Shown here: positions 27,195 to 42,100 of the stretch, one piece after another
Layout: every line of letters begins with the position of its first letter
Numbering within the stretch: the first letter of the stretch is position 1
Assembly: GCA_013396755.1 (NCBI GenBank)
Contig: VWZF01002437.1
Location: 682,001 to 746,000, forward strand
Reading direction: 5' to 3'
From: Sclerurus mexicanus
Lineage: Eukaryota; Chordata; Aves; Passeriformes; Furnariidae
DNA: 64,000 nucleotides
Position numbers and translations under genes: made by a program
Notes under the pieces: model-generated
Seen by the model: only the letters and a program-made list of their open reading frames with translations
Database searches by the model: none
What the model was told of the DNA's origin: nothing

Positions 27195-30100
27195 GTAAGT
27201 TTCCTGTTGGTTTTATTGCATAGATTTATCATTTTTTACTGGTTATAAGATTTGATACATGATCTAAATAGTATCTTGGGTATTACCCTGGTAGTTCTTG
27301 ATTCACAGATTAAAAGAGGGTAGGTGTAAGGATGTTGGGAAAAATGGGGGTAATAAGAGCAGAATCTTTAAACTGGAATTTCTGTCTGTGGAAATATTCA
27401 ATCTGATGGCACTGTGTGGGAGGACAAGAAGAGATGAGCAAGATTGAGCTCTTTCTGTTTATCCTCCTCATCATGCATGTGCTGCAGCGATCAGTCAAGG
27501 GGTTTTAGAGCCATGTTTTCAAGATAGCTGTGCGAGTTTCTCTTTCTGCTCCACAGCATGAGGTACGAGAAGCAACATCTGACTCCTCCCCTCCAGTCTG
27601 ACCAAATTAGAAGAATAGCTCTAGTCTGAACATATATATCATTCTTTGGGTATAGCCATAGAGAGAAATGCAGTAATGTATGTAGAACTGAGTGGAGGAA
27701 CAAGTTTGTGTGAATGTTGGACTGAGAATGTATATCAGAAATTTCAGGATAAACCCCCACTCCTATAATACTGTGACAGTTTGAAAATATGAAGCATCGG
27801 TAATCTTAAAGAATCTGAGTTCAGGGTGAATACTCAAGCCCTCTCCAAGTACAGAAATGCGCAACTGAAACCGAAACTTTTATTGTGTAAATATGCTCAT
27901 GACTACCTCATCTGCATTCTCTCTGATCAGATTCCTTTTTCTTTAAACAGTTAATGAACTAGATGTTGTAATAGAGTGGTAACAGACAGAGTGATAAAGC
28001 AAACCTATTGAGCCATGCAGAAAACAATGCAGTGAACTCATTTGCTCAGTTGTACTTGTAGTTTTTCTGTATTCAGGAACCACAATGTATCAGCAACTTA
28101 TCATCATGGAATTTGACTTGCCTGCAAGGTATATATCAAATTCTAAACACAGTAATTAAACTAAATCTTTTACTAAAACATTCTATTTAAAATCTCTAGC
28201 TACACTAGGAAGAGATTCTAATAAAAAAAAGATTGTGTGACCTTTCAATTTAGATAGATGTACTGATAGATATATTGATTACTAGGAAGTCAGATTTATG
28301 ACTTTTTTATTATTTTCATGTCCTCTTAACCCTTTCTTCCCCCTAGATACATTTACGTTACGAGGAAATGCCAATGGACAGCCCTGTGTATTCCCTTTCA
28401 AATACGAAGGCAAACAGTACAATGAGTGCACAGATGCTGGAAGGTCAGATGGCTGGCTTTGGTGTGCAACAACTGCAGATTTTGATGCTGATAAATTGTA
28501 TGGATTTTGCCCACTAATAAGTAAGTCCTGCATTTTATTTATTAACTCGTCATTATATGCTGTTGAGCAAACCATCTCTTGAGCTACCAGGTTTATTTGA
28601 ACTACCAGATGCACACCTGTATGACATACCATGTCAGAGCAGCTCAAATGAAAATGAGCTGATTGAACCCTAGTGCCTGTGGCCGAGCACTCTCTCTAGT
28701 GAATGGAGAGGAAGAGGTGCCACCAAAGGGTCATTCAGCCCAGACAGATTCTGATTCACCTGCTGGAGGTGACTGTTTCTCTTTGTGGACCAGAGAAATG
28801 AAGAGGCTCTTTGATACCTCATTTTATGTGACTTCAGTACATGGCATGATCACCATGAATTTAGACATTTATGTTATTATTTAGGCACTCATCTTCCTTT
28901 CAAAAAATTCCTATTTTTCTTTATTCCTCAGGCATTCCCTGTAGGTCAATTCTCACTTACACCGCTACATACTGTTTCTTCTCTAATTTCCTATCTTGTT
29001 CTTTTGCCTACAAAAAGTGCTGCTGCTAAAATTATCCTCCTCTCCCACCTATCTGATATCTTCTTCATTGAACTGAAGTTTGGATCTCTTCACATCAGGT
29101 CACAAACTGTTCCATTGTTCTCACCAACAGCCTTCCCAATAACACAGCAGTTTCACCAGGTTTTGTGAGTGGCAAAGGCAGCAGCTGAGCTGCACATTGG
29201 TGCTACAGAGACTGTTCTTATAGATCCTCAGGCTCTCAAGGGCCAGGTTCTGCCACTTTTGTACAAGCTGTTTCACTTGATGGTGAGCTAAGAGGGAGTT
29301 TCATTAGGTATAGTGAACCTCCAGGATCATATTTCATCTACACACTCACTTTCCTAGTCTGGCTTCACTCTGGAATCTTATTTTTCCAATCAACAGATAC
29401 GTCTGGTTTACCTAGTTTTGCATTTTGAGTATGAGAAAATTCAAAATCAATTATTTGAAAACAATTCACTCCTTTCTAAAAACCAAGAAATTTAAAATAA
29501 TGTGTTTCATTTAAAAAAAAATTACACCTTTTTTTAAAAAAAATTGATGCCTAGACTGATTTAATTTTTCTCTGATGCTTATGGTTAACCACGTGCATCT
29601 TTAGATATTTTGCATCATTACACACTTCATTTGCTTTCAGTTGGTGCAATGTGAATCCTAGAACAGTGCTCCATGTCACCTCTTCTTCCAGATGACACTG
29701 AAAGATTTTGGACAGAAGATGTTTCAACTGGCATTCACTATCAGATAAACTCAGAATCAGCTCTAACATGGCACCAGGCAAGGAAAAGCTGTCAACAGCA
29801 AAATGCAGAACTACTAAGCATCACAGAGACTCAAGAGCAAGCATATATCAGAGGTAAAAAGAGAACTAGACCTTAAAATATGCTGTGATGAAGCTGGCTA
29901 CCTTGTCATCTGGCTCAGCAAAGACAGGGTGTCAGGGGGGATTCAGCAGCCACCAAAAGGGGAGTGGTCTGAACTGCCCTTCCACTGGATGGTGATTTTT
30001 TACAAAAGGTTGGTCACAAACCTCAGTGGGGGGCAGGAAAGGCCCCATCCCAGCTTTGTGCTCCAGATGGGAGCTACTGCATCTTCTGCAATGTGTCCCA

Positions 30101-33100
30101 GGGAAGGGTTTCGTCTGTGCACCCCTCTGCAAGGACACCCATTCCTGAGCAGGGCTGTGGTCTGGTCCTCAGATTTACCTTTTCCCCCCATGTTTCAAGG
30201 AGTATTAATCTTTTCAGGAGAACATATGATGACGGTTAGACTGGTCCTAGTATGCCTACATTTGCATACTTAAATTCCAAGTAACTCCAGTGGATTTCAG
30301 ATACAGGTATCATGGTGGTTGGTTGGTTATAAATAGCATAAAGGAGTCTTTGAAACTACTCACATAGAAAAAAATCTGGAAGCAATTGACTGACACACTG
30401 TTGTCTTTTAGTACAATTGTCATACAATTTAGTACAAATAATGAAAATTGCATGGTTTTTACATCTCTTTTCATGTAATGAAAGCAAGTAAAAGAAATAA
30501 ACTCTTATTAAATAGTGAAATAATTTGTTAATTTGCCCTTTTACCCACTGAGATCTTCACTAAATCAATACAGATTCACTTACATATTTTGCTTTTTGTA
30601 ATCTGTGCATCTCAGTAACACAGAAAGTACTGGTTTGGGGCTGGTTTAAACTAAGAAATATAAATGTCTTGCTTTTGACTAATTTCTTTGAGATGAACTT
30701 ACTAAAAATGAAAATAGGGACATAAAACTGAGGGATTTTTTTTTTCATTTTCTAATTTAGAACTAACTAAAAAGTTTGGTTTTGCATTCTGGATTGGATT
30801 GAACACTTTGAATTTCAACGGTGGATGGCAATGGGCTGGGGGCAGCCCTTTCAGATATTTAAACTGGGCTCCAGGTAGGAACTGTATCTATTTTGTAATC
30901 TTAGAATGAATTCTGATAAGACACCAACAAATAAAAACTGCCTTAGCTATCTTTATTTCATGAAAGCTCGTTGTGATTTGCAACTATACTATTTTAAGAA
31001 TTACACAAATTGCAAAGTTTGCAGTGGATATCAGCTAAAGCATATTATTCTCTTTCCTTATCTAAACCGAGAGCTTGTTTATGAAAGCAGAGTGTCATTT
31101 GGAGCGATGCATAACCTTACACATCAAAGATCAGAATTTTCCATGACACATTACCCAACAGTATGAATATAAATTAAATCTTCCAAAGGTAGCAAAATAT
31201 TTAGAAAATAATGGCACTATGTTTTCTGGAGAAATTTTTATTATTATTTAGAGGCTTATGAGCCAACTCAAAATTCCTAAACCGTGTGTGCAAAATTGCA
31301 CTGGGCCACCTTGAGGAAAGGAGACGGTGTGGATTTGTGGTGTAATAGTTTGGAAAAGTTACAAGGTGGTAAGGGAATAATTAAACTCTGCATTAAGTTT
31401 TCAAATATTCTGTATCAGGAAATTTACTCTTTACAGAGGTTTGCACACACTGCAACAGAAGTGACAAAAGCTATTAGGCAGGAAAGTAGAGCTATGAAAC
31501 TCTTGAGATACACTGAAAGGACAATAAAACTTAAAATTCAGAATTTCTTAAGTTTGGAAGTTTTTGACACAGGATAAAGGTCCAGTTTCAGCTCTTCTTT
31601 CTGTAAGCACATCTTTTCCAGGATATCAGGAAAAGAACCAGAAATTTCCCAGTACTATCCTGACAAAAAGCCAGTGGACAGTCATTATTTCACTCTCAAT
31701 GCATAGACTAAAAGTAGCATCCTATAAACTACAAAGTAGTTACTCTATAGGGAGGGCTTAATCATAATAACAATTCAAGGATTCAGAAAAAGCTCATGTT
31801 TCTACTGGTAATAAGATGTTTCTGTTAATATTTTTTAATTTTTTTTTGCTGTGAGATTCTATTTTCTCTCTTACTCCAAGGAAGTCCTTTCCTACTCCCT
31901 GGGAAAATCTGTGGAGTGTTGAACCCCAGAAAGAATGCTAAATGGGAAAACCAAGCATGTAACCAGAGACTAGGCTACATTTGTAAAAAGGGTGTCTTCA
32001 GTGCAAAGCCTGATATTACATCCAAAGGTAGGTTAGTAAAACAAACAGAAAGGTTTTTCTCTGACTTCTAGAAAGAGCAACTTCTAAAGATCAGCAAAAA
32101 GTAAAAGATACACAACATTATTTTTCAATCAAGGTGTTACAAACCTTTGGAAAATACAACTGTACATGACACACAGACTTTTATATACTGCCTTTGTCCT
32201 CCCATTGTGTATTAAACATTCACAGGAGAATATTATTGTTTTGTTCCTTTACTCTATCATTCAATCTTGCAAGACAGTTAGAAGGCTGCCTGTCATGGTA
32301 ACAAATGCCAAAAGGCAAATTTGCATAAATACATTTGGAATGTTATTCTCATTTGCTCCAAATGAATAATTGCAGTTACTCATATATTCATGAGGAAAAA
32401 AATTCACATATGATGTCAACAGTATCCAATACCTTGGGTTCATATGAGAAGAGCAGGGACACAGACCTTGTTGCATCCATGGGCCAACTCAACACAACAG
32501 CACGCCTACGAACACGCCCCACGCAGGAGGCATCTACTGGAGACTGTCATCTGAGAATGCTATAAAAACTACTTTTAAAGAATGAGTTATATTAAAGTAG
32601 AAAAAGAATTTCAGAGAACCTTTATTGCAGTATTAACCTTAAAAAGAAATGTAGGATTCAATTTTTAAAGGAAGCTTAAGGAAAGTTTTTAGGACTCTAA
32701 GTAATAAAAAACCCACTGAGTTAATATGCGAAGTACCAGGTCTCCACTAATCTGTAAGGTTGACTGACCTGCAGTTACCAAAAAATTGCTTCATGCTCTT
32801 CCATATCTGACAAATATGTGTGTTTGCAAGAAACCATTGCCTGAACAGTAGGCAAAGCCCAATGTCAGCCACCAAAGGCAGCACGGAAACCACGACACAG
32901 TGACCCAAAGGCTCTAAGGGACAAAGAGGGACAAAGAGGCTGATGTCTGATTTGGTCTCTCTTTCTTCCCAGGGTATTATTTCAAATTGCATTGCCTACA
33001 TAATGTGAGCATTTTTCAGTGGCTCTCTGTTTAAGGAGACATCATTCTATTTGCATATTTAACATACTGTGCCTTAATTATACTTTTTTTTTTTCATTTG

Positions 33101-36100
33101 AATGTATTTTGCATTGCCAACTACAGCTTTATGTTTATTCATATAGTCCGAATTTCGTAAAGAGTGCTCAAGAGACCTCTTTCTAGCATGCTCTGTTTTT
33201 CTCTTGTTCTGAAAAATTGTTCTCTGGTTTTAGTGGAATTGAGGCCTGTTAAGTGCACAGATAGTTGGTGGCCATATGCAGGTCACTGCTACAGCATTCA
33301 GAGGGAACCCAAAACATGGAAAGATGCTCTGGCTTCATGTAAGAAGCAAGATGGAGATTTGGCAAGTGTCCACAACATTGCTGAATACAGCTTCCTAGTG
33401 TCCCAACTTGGTTACAGTGAGTATATATGTAGGCCTATACTGGGATTGTCCCATCTTTAACATAAAAGCTGAACTTCACATTAAATATTAATGCTGTCTC
33501 TGAAATATCACAAGTGAAAGGCTGAATATAACTTGTTGTGCTCTTTTATGTTGTTGCTGTTGCATAAACATTGAAACATAAATATGTTTATCAAGAAATT
33601 ACCTACATTGTAAAATGTCATAAAAGAGGAGAAGAAAAGAGGAAAACACAAAACGTATTCCTTCCAGAGACACATGAAGATCTCTGTATTTTTGGCACCT
33701 ATGTTCTATGTTCAATGGCTTCAGAACTGAGCTCCAAATCTAGGCGATAAGCTTCTTGCTGAGATGAAAATGTCTTTCTGAGACTAAGCTCTTGCTATAT
33801 ATCCTAAGGAAACAATACCTTTTCACTTCTGATATTCCTTGGATCTGTAGTAACCAGTCCTGACACTTGCTGCAGATGTGGCCCTGGTGAATATACCTGA
33901 TGGGCCAGTACAAGTTCTCTAATGCTTCCCCATTAAGGAGAGGTACTGACAGGTGTCTTCAGGGCTTGGACTCACTATGATCTCAAGAGAGGTGGGACAC
34001 TTACAGCCACTCACCGTTTCCATGCTCAGGACCATTTTGTTCTGAATCACAGAAAGTTTGCAAAAGTCTTCTGCCAGCTGTAAAGAACCTCATGTTTATT
34101 AAACTCAACCTTTCTAAGTGGCACTTGAAGTGGCACCGGGCCCCCTTTCACAAAACGTGTCTTATACAGATCTGAGAGGGAAACAGCATTTTTATGAAAG
34201 AACAGACCACCTCTTGTGTCCCTCATCTCAGATATATCGGTCCCCACTTGTTCTGCTTGTGGAAACATTCATTACACAGTGGATAGTAAGCAAACCTATT
34301 TCTTGTCATGCTTCAGAGCCAACAGAAGAGCTATGGCTGGGTCTGAATGACCTGAAGGCTCACTTCTATTTTGAGTGGAGTGACGGGACCCCTGTGACAT
34401 TCACCAAATGGCAACGCCGGCATCCCACCTACAGGAACGGTCTGGAGGACTGCACTGTGATGAAGGGGCAGGTATATGCATGCAGTCATTTTATAGTATT
34501 GTAAATTAATAACTACATCAGCCTGAAATCACTTACGTTATATGCTTATTCAGGTAACATTTTTTATCTTAGCTTTAAATAGTTTTACTCCAAAATTTGG
34601 CATGAACCAGAAGAGAAGTTCAGAGATCAGGAGAGATCAGGAGAGAGGCAGCATTTTCCTAATGCTGCTTTCTGAAATTCCTTATCTGATGGAAAGTCTG
34701 ATCCAGAAATTTACATTAGATTCTTTCCCTTGGTTGCAGCAAAGAAAAAATTAAAGCTCTGGTAGAGGAATGGGGATGAACTAGTTAGTACCTTGTGTGG
34801 GTATCTTAGATGCTATCGGCATACCTCATATTCCAATCCCCTAGACCATTATGTCCCTCAATGTCACGTCATGCAGACATGATATCGAGGCACAGAGACC
34901 TGGCGCTAGGGCATGGTTCTTCAGCTGTCACCCACTTGTCAAATAACTAACATAAAATTCTATAGTATTTCTGACTGCTTGTCTCACAAACTTTATTTTC
35001 TTGCAAGACATTTACTTCTACGTTTACATGCATGTGCATGCAGTCACAAAAAGTGTCATGAATTTTGAAACAAACAAATTGAAAATGCTGGTATGAAAGA
35101 CATATGGTTATTGAAAGAATTGTTATATCATAGAATAGCGTCAATATTTACCAGTACTAGGCATTAATAGAATGGCTCCTAAATCAGATTTCATGCAACA
35201 AAAAAAGCTTCTATTTCAATTGTATTTTTGACATAATTTATTTTTTTAAAAGTAGTCAGTCCTAGTCAGAGTCCTTGATGAATAAAACAGTTAGATTTAC
35301 TGCAGCCCTATGAGGTGTGCATTATTTCAGTTTAACTGATCTTTTTTCCAGAAGTGTAATGAAATAATCCTGCTCTGAAAGCAGATCCCCTAGCTCTAGA
35401 TGAGATGCATTTTTACAAACCCTCTCATTAAATAGTTATGATACGAAGTAATGCTGAGATTTTAAAATGTAATTTATTTCCTTCTTTCACTTCAAAACAG
35501 CATTAAATGGATCTTAATACTGACAGATGTGTCTAATTTTTTTTTTACTAACTCTCCAATTGGCCTTGTGAAGAAAGAGGAAAATCATTAGTTATGTTTA
35601 TGAATGCCTTTTTTTTCATATTTCTTTTCCCTACTTTTCTAGGATGGATACTGGGCAACTGATGTTTGTGATAAGCAACTTGGTTACATCTGTAAAAAGA
35701 AACCTTCATCACAATCCTCTGAAAAAGAGACAATCGAGGACCAAGGCTGCCAGAAAGTAAATGCTCTCTCATAAATAATAATGTTTGGAAAAATGAACAG
35801 AAGTCAATTTACTGGTTCTTGTTTCTTTTGGACACTGTGTATGTATCTTCTAGAAAATCTACTCTTGAGGGAACCTAGTCTTTTCCTACTAGCAACTTAA
35901 TATATGTGCATTCTTCATTTTGGTTCTGAAAATTCTCAAGTAAGTCAAGATTCATTTACATGTACATGAATACTGCCTTTCCCTCCATTTCCAGATGAGC
36001 CACCCTGTGATTCAGAAAGCCATTGTATCTCTATTGGTCAGCACAGAACTCTCTGAGAGCAGGAAGAAATAGAGGTGTTTTACTGATATTCCTCCTTTCC

Positions 36101-39100
36101 ACCTTCCCTACAAAAAAGCACTGTCTAGATTCTCTTGGCTCAGAAAATCTCCTCACCCTTTGCGCTTGGGGATGGCAGGGGCAGCTTTGGGAGGCTGTCC
36201 TTATATATGAATTAATTTCCACATTGCAATGATTTTGTATTTCATTGTGTCTGATCCTGCAGCTCTGGAAAGCTGAACTCCCTGAATGAATCATAGGTTC
36301 ATCACAGACTCAGTTTGCATAATCCCATCCTTACAGAACACTGGAAAGCAAAAGCAAATACCACAGTCACAATTTTCTTTGAAATTCATGTACCTGTAAA
36401 AGAGATGAAAACCAAGATCTTAAGGTCATCCCTTAAACAAAACAAGGCCTCCTGTAGGAGTGAACAGCAGCAAAAAATAGCTTTTAATTATTAACAGATC
36501 AGCCAAGTCTCATCCTGGTTTTAAGCTCAACTGCAACAGATTGAGCATTGAATATTTATACACAGGAGAGCAGAGCAATTTCTACATTGAAGTCTCTTTC
36601 CATTGCACTTTAAAAATCTTACATTTGTCACAGGGTTGGAAAAGATATGGCTTGCACTGTTACTTGGTGGGTTCTGCACTTTTGACATTTTCAGAAGCAA
36701 ATAAGACATGTGAACAGAGTACAGCTTACCTAGCTACGGTGGAAAGCAGGTGGGAAAATGACTTTTATCAAAATCAGTGCTTTTAATGGAGAAACTTGTA
36801 AAATTTGTCCATTTTTTTGAACCTTCAAAGTGTTTTATCAGTGCTTTTCAAAAAAAATTTTTAGTAGTAAACCAAGTAAAGGTTATCCATGCAGAAAAAA
36901 AAACACACAACCCAAACACCTCGATGTTTTAGGGCTTTCTACTTTATCTATTATAGCAGTTTTCAAATTTGTGGTGTTCTGGAGTTAAACAGTTTTCTGT
37001 TATCTTTCAATTAATAGTGAAAGCAACTTCTGGTTTTGGTGGGAGTTTTTGTTTGGTTTTGGGGCTTTTTTTGTTTGTTGGGTTTTGTTTTTGTTTTTTT
37101 TTCTGTTGGAAAGTAGAACTTTTCATCTACTAATTGACAGGTGTTCTGCCATTACGAAAGAAAAGCTTTAACAAAACTATTTTCCTAAACTACATTCTAA
37201 GCCAAATTCTGAACAAATGTAGGATGTCTTCCCCTCCTCCAGCCAGAATCTATCATCTGCAACCTACCCACATCTCAGTCAGGTTTTGCAGGCTACTGAA
37301 GAACATGACTGCCTTCAGAGGTGACGGCTAGCAAAGCTGACAGCTTGGTCCTGTCTTGGTCGTCTGTTTGAGGCACATCAAAGATTTAGCAAGACACTGA
37401 AAACAGTAGAATAGAATTAGAAGCCCATATGAGCAGTGATTTGTGACATTTCAGGTGCCTTCAGCTGAAAGGAGAAAGCTGTCCCTCATGAAATTCTTTT
37501 GACTGCAGTTTAAAGCCTTCTGAGGTTCTGCCTGAACTTGGCTGAGGAGCTGTTGCTTTGGGGTCATGTTAGCATAGTTCATATCACTTAGATTAATATT
37601 GCAAGGTAACAAACACGCTGTGAATTAACACTGCTTTCCACTGCAGAATGGAGCAAACCTTTCTGATTAGTCTGACAGCGCTGAGGTCTGAAAAATATTT
37701 CTGGATTGGTCTCTCCAACGCAGAAGAACAAGAGAGTTTCAGGTGGACCAATGGTGAAACTCCTCACTTCACACACTGGAACACAGCAATGCCAGGTAAG
37801 CTCTGCATTGGCTCAACCCCTGTGACAGGAGTGCGGCTACAACTCACATGGGTTTCTGCTTTCAGTCCCCTGGAGCTAGAAATTAGAGTGGGCACTGTGT
37901 TTTGTGCCTATAGCTGTAGGTCACCAACACCATCAGACCTGTGTTTGACACAGTGAAACAAGCACTGTCACAGCTGAGTGTCAGGTGGTGGTGTAAGTCA
38001 ACCTCCTGCAAAGTTGTAGAGAAACAGATTTTTAATAGGTTAGACTGAAGGCAACACTGTTCAGGAGTTAACAAGGTCTGTGGTCTCATTTTTTCAATAT
38101 TTCTGAACACCAGTTAACAACTCATCAGATTTAGAAAAATTATTCTGGGCAGTTTTTTGATCCACAAGGTGCATATTTGAGAAATGAGCAGCAAACATCC
38201 ATCTGTTTTGCATTTCAGCAATGCACATTAGCATCTACGTGGGACCTCTTGCCTTCACACCAGCTAGTTATGCCTTAAAACAAACCTGTTGTAGTTGATA
38301 TCAGACTTCTCGAAATTGAATTACCAGGATATTGAGAACTCCAAAGTAGTTGTCAGATCATCTATTACATATGTAAATATAATCAAGAGCCATTTGCCCT
38401 GTGATTTCCCTGGGGTGGCAAGATAAGGAAGATTTGTTTTCTAAAGCTGCAAATCTCTGAATCCTGGCAAAGCTGTGTCTGTGAGACTCATTGGCCCATA
38501 TCTTGCATCTGGCAGGAGGTATTAAGAATAGTTTTATATGCAGGACATTTTTTAATCTGCATAATCTGCATCTTCCTTTTCATAATTTTCTATGAATAAA
38601 AGCACGGGTCTCATTCCTTAGAAAGCAATTAAGGCTTGGTTTTACTCATTTCTTTTCCATATCACAAAGGAAAAGAGCAAGGCTGTGTTGCCATGAGAAC
38701 TGCAGATGGATTATGGGATGTTGTTAGCTGTGAGAAGACATCCAATTATCTTTGCAAACAGTTGGCAGTGGGAGTGCCACCTCCTGCTCCTCCAGTACAG
38801 GTCCCTGTGGCCACCTGCGCTGAAGGTTGGGATGGATCCTCTCAGACAGACTCGTGCTTCAAAGTAAGTGTGTGTCTACCTGCACTGTGAGCCTGAGTAT
38901 GGATCACTGATGGTGGACCATTTTTGGGAATGATCTTGTCTTTGGTACTCAAGGGGGAAAAAAATCAAGCAAAAAAATCCATCAAATATAATGAAAGTCA
39001 AAAATGGAAAACAATGAGCGCAGAATGCTAGAAGTACAATTTCCTTTATCTAAATGGCAGGTGAGAACCTCACCTAATTTATTTGCTTCCAGGAGTTTCA

Positions 39101-42100
39101 AACTTCAGCAAAAACACAGTATTGCATCTCAAGAGCTGGCAGTGTCACTTGCATAAAACAATGTTTCTAAGACAAAACAAGCCCCTCTGCCAACCTTTTC
39201 TCACACAGTATACAATATTCTTAGTGATACTTTTAGATCCACATTTAGGTGATGACTCTTCAGCAAGTAAAGCTTTTGAGCATTCTCTTGATTTAGCTAA
39301 AAATGCCTTAAAAAGTCTGCTTTTTTGCAAAGGAAAGAAACAGGGAAAGAAAAGGCAAACTCAAGTAAAAGTAAATATGCAGTACTGCTCTTCCAGATCT
39401 TTATTAAAGTATCCTCTCACTTTTTTGTAACTCTGCCTGTTGAGAGGCCAGAACTGATTTTAGTCCTGTATTTACAGGGGTCTCAGCTTCTATGTCACAC
39501 CTAATTATCATTATATTGGTTCTGTCAGTTACCAAATTGGTGATTGTCCTTTCCATAAAATGTCAAGCATTTAGTCCTGTTAACCATGTTCTTAGTTCAA
39601 GAATGCATGCACTTCACAGCAGAAAGTGGAGCTATTAGTGTGCTTTCATGACCCAGCAAAAACCTCTTTCTCAGACAGGGTCCACACTTGGCCAAATAGC
39701 TTTCTCCATTCATACTATCTTTGCTATTCCAATTTACTGACTTTCCCTTCACTGTCCATTTCTCAAAAATCTCCTGCTTTCTACTGTGAAGTCTCATGGC
39801 TAAAACTTTTCTGTCTTTCTTTGAACCTTTCAGTGGTCAGAGTTCCAATTAAGCTATAAATTATTTTTTTTCTCCTCTGTACATTCGGGTACCTTTTGTT
39901 CTCCTCAGATGCCTATACTATTCTTGTCTGATTTTAAAATAGATGATGCTAAGAAGAAATACTCACACTACACATTTCTAATTTTTAATATTAAGGGTTT
40001 TAACAGATGTTGTCTTAAGAATAAAGGGGTGCCAAAGTGATACTGATTTTAATTACACATATTTTCTATGCTTTGTACTAGCAGTTTATTGTTACTTTTT
40101 GTTCTTAACAGTTTTTTGTGAGAGAGGGAAACCAAAAGAAGTCTTGGTTTGAGGCTGAAGAATTCTGTAGAGAAATAGGTGGAAGTCTGGTCACAATCAA
40201 TACAAGAGAAGATCAAATTTTATTATGGCAATTAGCATCGTGAGTACTTGCATAGCAATTCTTTTTCATGGTCCTGCTATGTTAAATAAAAATTCCTTAA
40301 CAGTTATCTGGAGCTGAGCAAATGAATGAGTAAAAACAACCAAATTTTAAATTATAATGGAAAATTTTCATCTGGAGATAGCATCCTGAAACATTGCTTT
40401 CTTTAAAAAAATAAAAAACTTTGGCTATTTCAAAGAGGCTTTGATATTTCTGAATTTTCATCACAGGTTTTTATCAAGGCTGCTGTCCAGATCTGGTCAA
40501 TTTTTTTCAAAGGGAGAAAATAAAATGTTCAGCCCTGTGGTATTTTGTAACTGGTTGCAATTCATACTTTAACAAACTCATTCAAAGAAACCCTTGAGCT
40601 ACTGTGTAATGTAAACCAAAATGCAAGACTTAATGTGGAATTCTTCTGACCATAAACTGAAGACTCCTGAAATCAAACAGTGATTAATATTATTTTTTTA
40701 TTTTTTTAATAATTTTTGATAGCACAGTAGATGCCATGTCTTGCTCACAATCTTTGCGGAGGGAAAACTTTGTGTTATGCAGTGAATGAAATAGGACTCT
40801 CTTCTATTTGGTTCATAGGTATGACAAGAAAAATAGTGTGAACTATTAAATAAACTAGTTAGGAAGTGCCAAGAAGCGAATCAAAGCAATTGAAAAGCAA
40901 TTTTCACTACTTTTTATTAGTTAAATTGTATTATAACTCTCTATTGATGTTTCACTTTTGCTGAAGTCTCTGTCTTTGAACTCACAGTACAGCCACTGTG
41001 TTGCAGCCGCAGGGATGGGAGCCTGAGCTTGCTCTGTGTCGCATCACTTGTCCTTTAACTAATATTCAACTATGACAAGTCTTGTCCCAACACAGAGCAC
41101 TATCAAACCCCCTGACAGAGTGCAGGGGGTGAGCTTGGCTATGGGCCACAGCTCCCAATTCACATGTGACAATAAGTAGCATTTCTCTATGCTTTCCAGG
41201 ATTTATAGCACAGCCTCTCTACACTCATATATCTCTATTGTATTAATTATTGTAGGGATAAAGGACTGAACACTCAGGCTTTCTGGATTGGTTTGTTTCT
41301 CTTAAATCCTGACGAAGGATTTGCTTGGATTGACGGTTCCCCTGTGAGTATTTATGTGCTGGATATTAATTGACTTTCTGTCTTTTACAATATATAGGTT
41401 TTCATCTTTTTATGCCTTCTTTTGCAATCTCTTTAAACTTTCGTCAGCTTTAAACCTGTGGCAGCCCTTTATTCAGCAACCGAATAGTTGCAGTGCACTG
41501 TCTTAACACACTAATGGAAGTACAAAATCACCTCTGTTTCATCTCTGGTATCATGTTATATCCCATCATCAACAGTCCATGCTCTTAGACCTTCAGAGCA
41601 TCCCAAAACAGGCGTTGCTGTACAGCAGTACAGGGAAGTCAGGTTTGCCAACATTCACAGAGAAAGATAAACATGAGTCCTTCCACCCATCAGTTTTTCT
41701 TTCATCAGACACATACTCTTCTATATGACATAATCTTTGCACCTGCTTCAGGGAGTGATTGGGAAAGGAAGCTGAATAGTATGACTTTCACAGCCCTCTC
41801 AGATCTATTTGAACTCCTCTTGATCCCATAAAGAAGGTACTTGAGATGATGAGATACCAAAATGGTGTTATGATGGCAATCTCAATTACTTCTACTCAGC
41901 TCAAATCACATAGTAATTGATATGTATTTCCAACACAGGTACTTTATGAGAACTGGGATGAAGATGAACCCAACAACCATGAAGAACTTGAACATTGTGT
42001 TATGTTTAATAGATCACCCAAAATGCGCTGGAATGACTTGCACTGTGAACATTTACTTAATTGGATTTGTGAAACAAAAAAAGGTATATTACTTCCCCAT

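Noticed and set aside
27310..27760. Minus-strand open frames of 62 and 89 codons in the gene 2 first intron as relics of the missing cysteine-rich exon.
   Set aside because: They are on the wrong strand and neither strand shows any cysteine-rich domain motif.
29929..30273. A 114-codon forward frame after the gene 2 CTLD1 exon.
   Set aside because: It lies between two exons that join directly in phase; the frame shows no domain features.
30875..31880. A bird counterpart of miR-511, which lies in an MRC1 intron in mammals.
   Set aside because: I looked for the GTCTTTTGCTCTGC and GTAGCAAAAGAC arms in the equivalent gene 2 intron and nearby introns and found no convincing hairpin. A covariance or blast search would settle it.
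35125..35140. ATCATAGAATAG as a further CR1 3' end.
   Set aside because: Too short and without any adjoining CR1 body.
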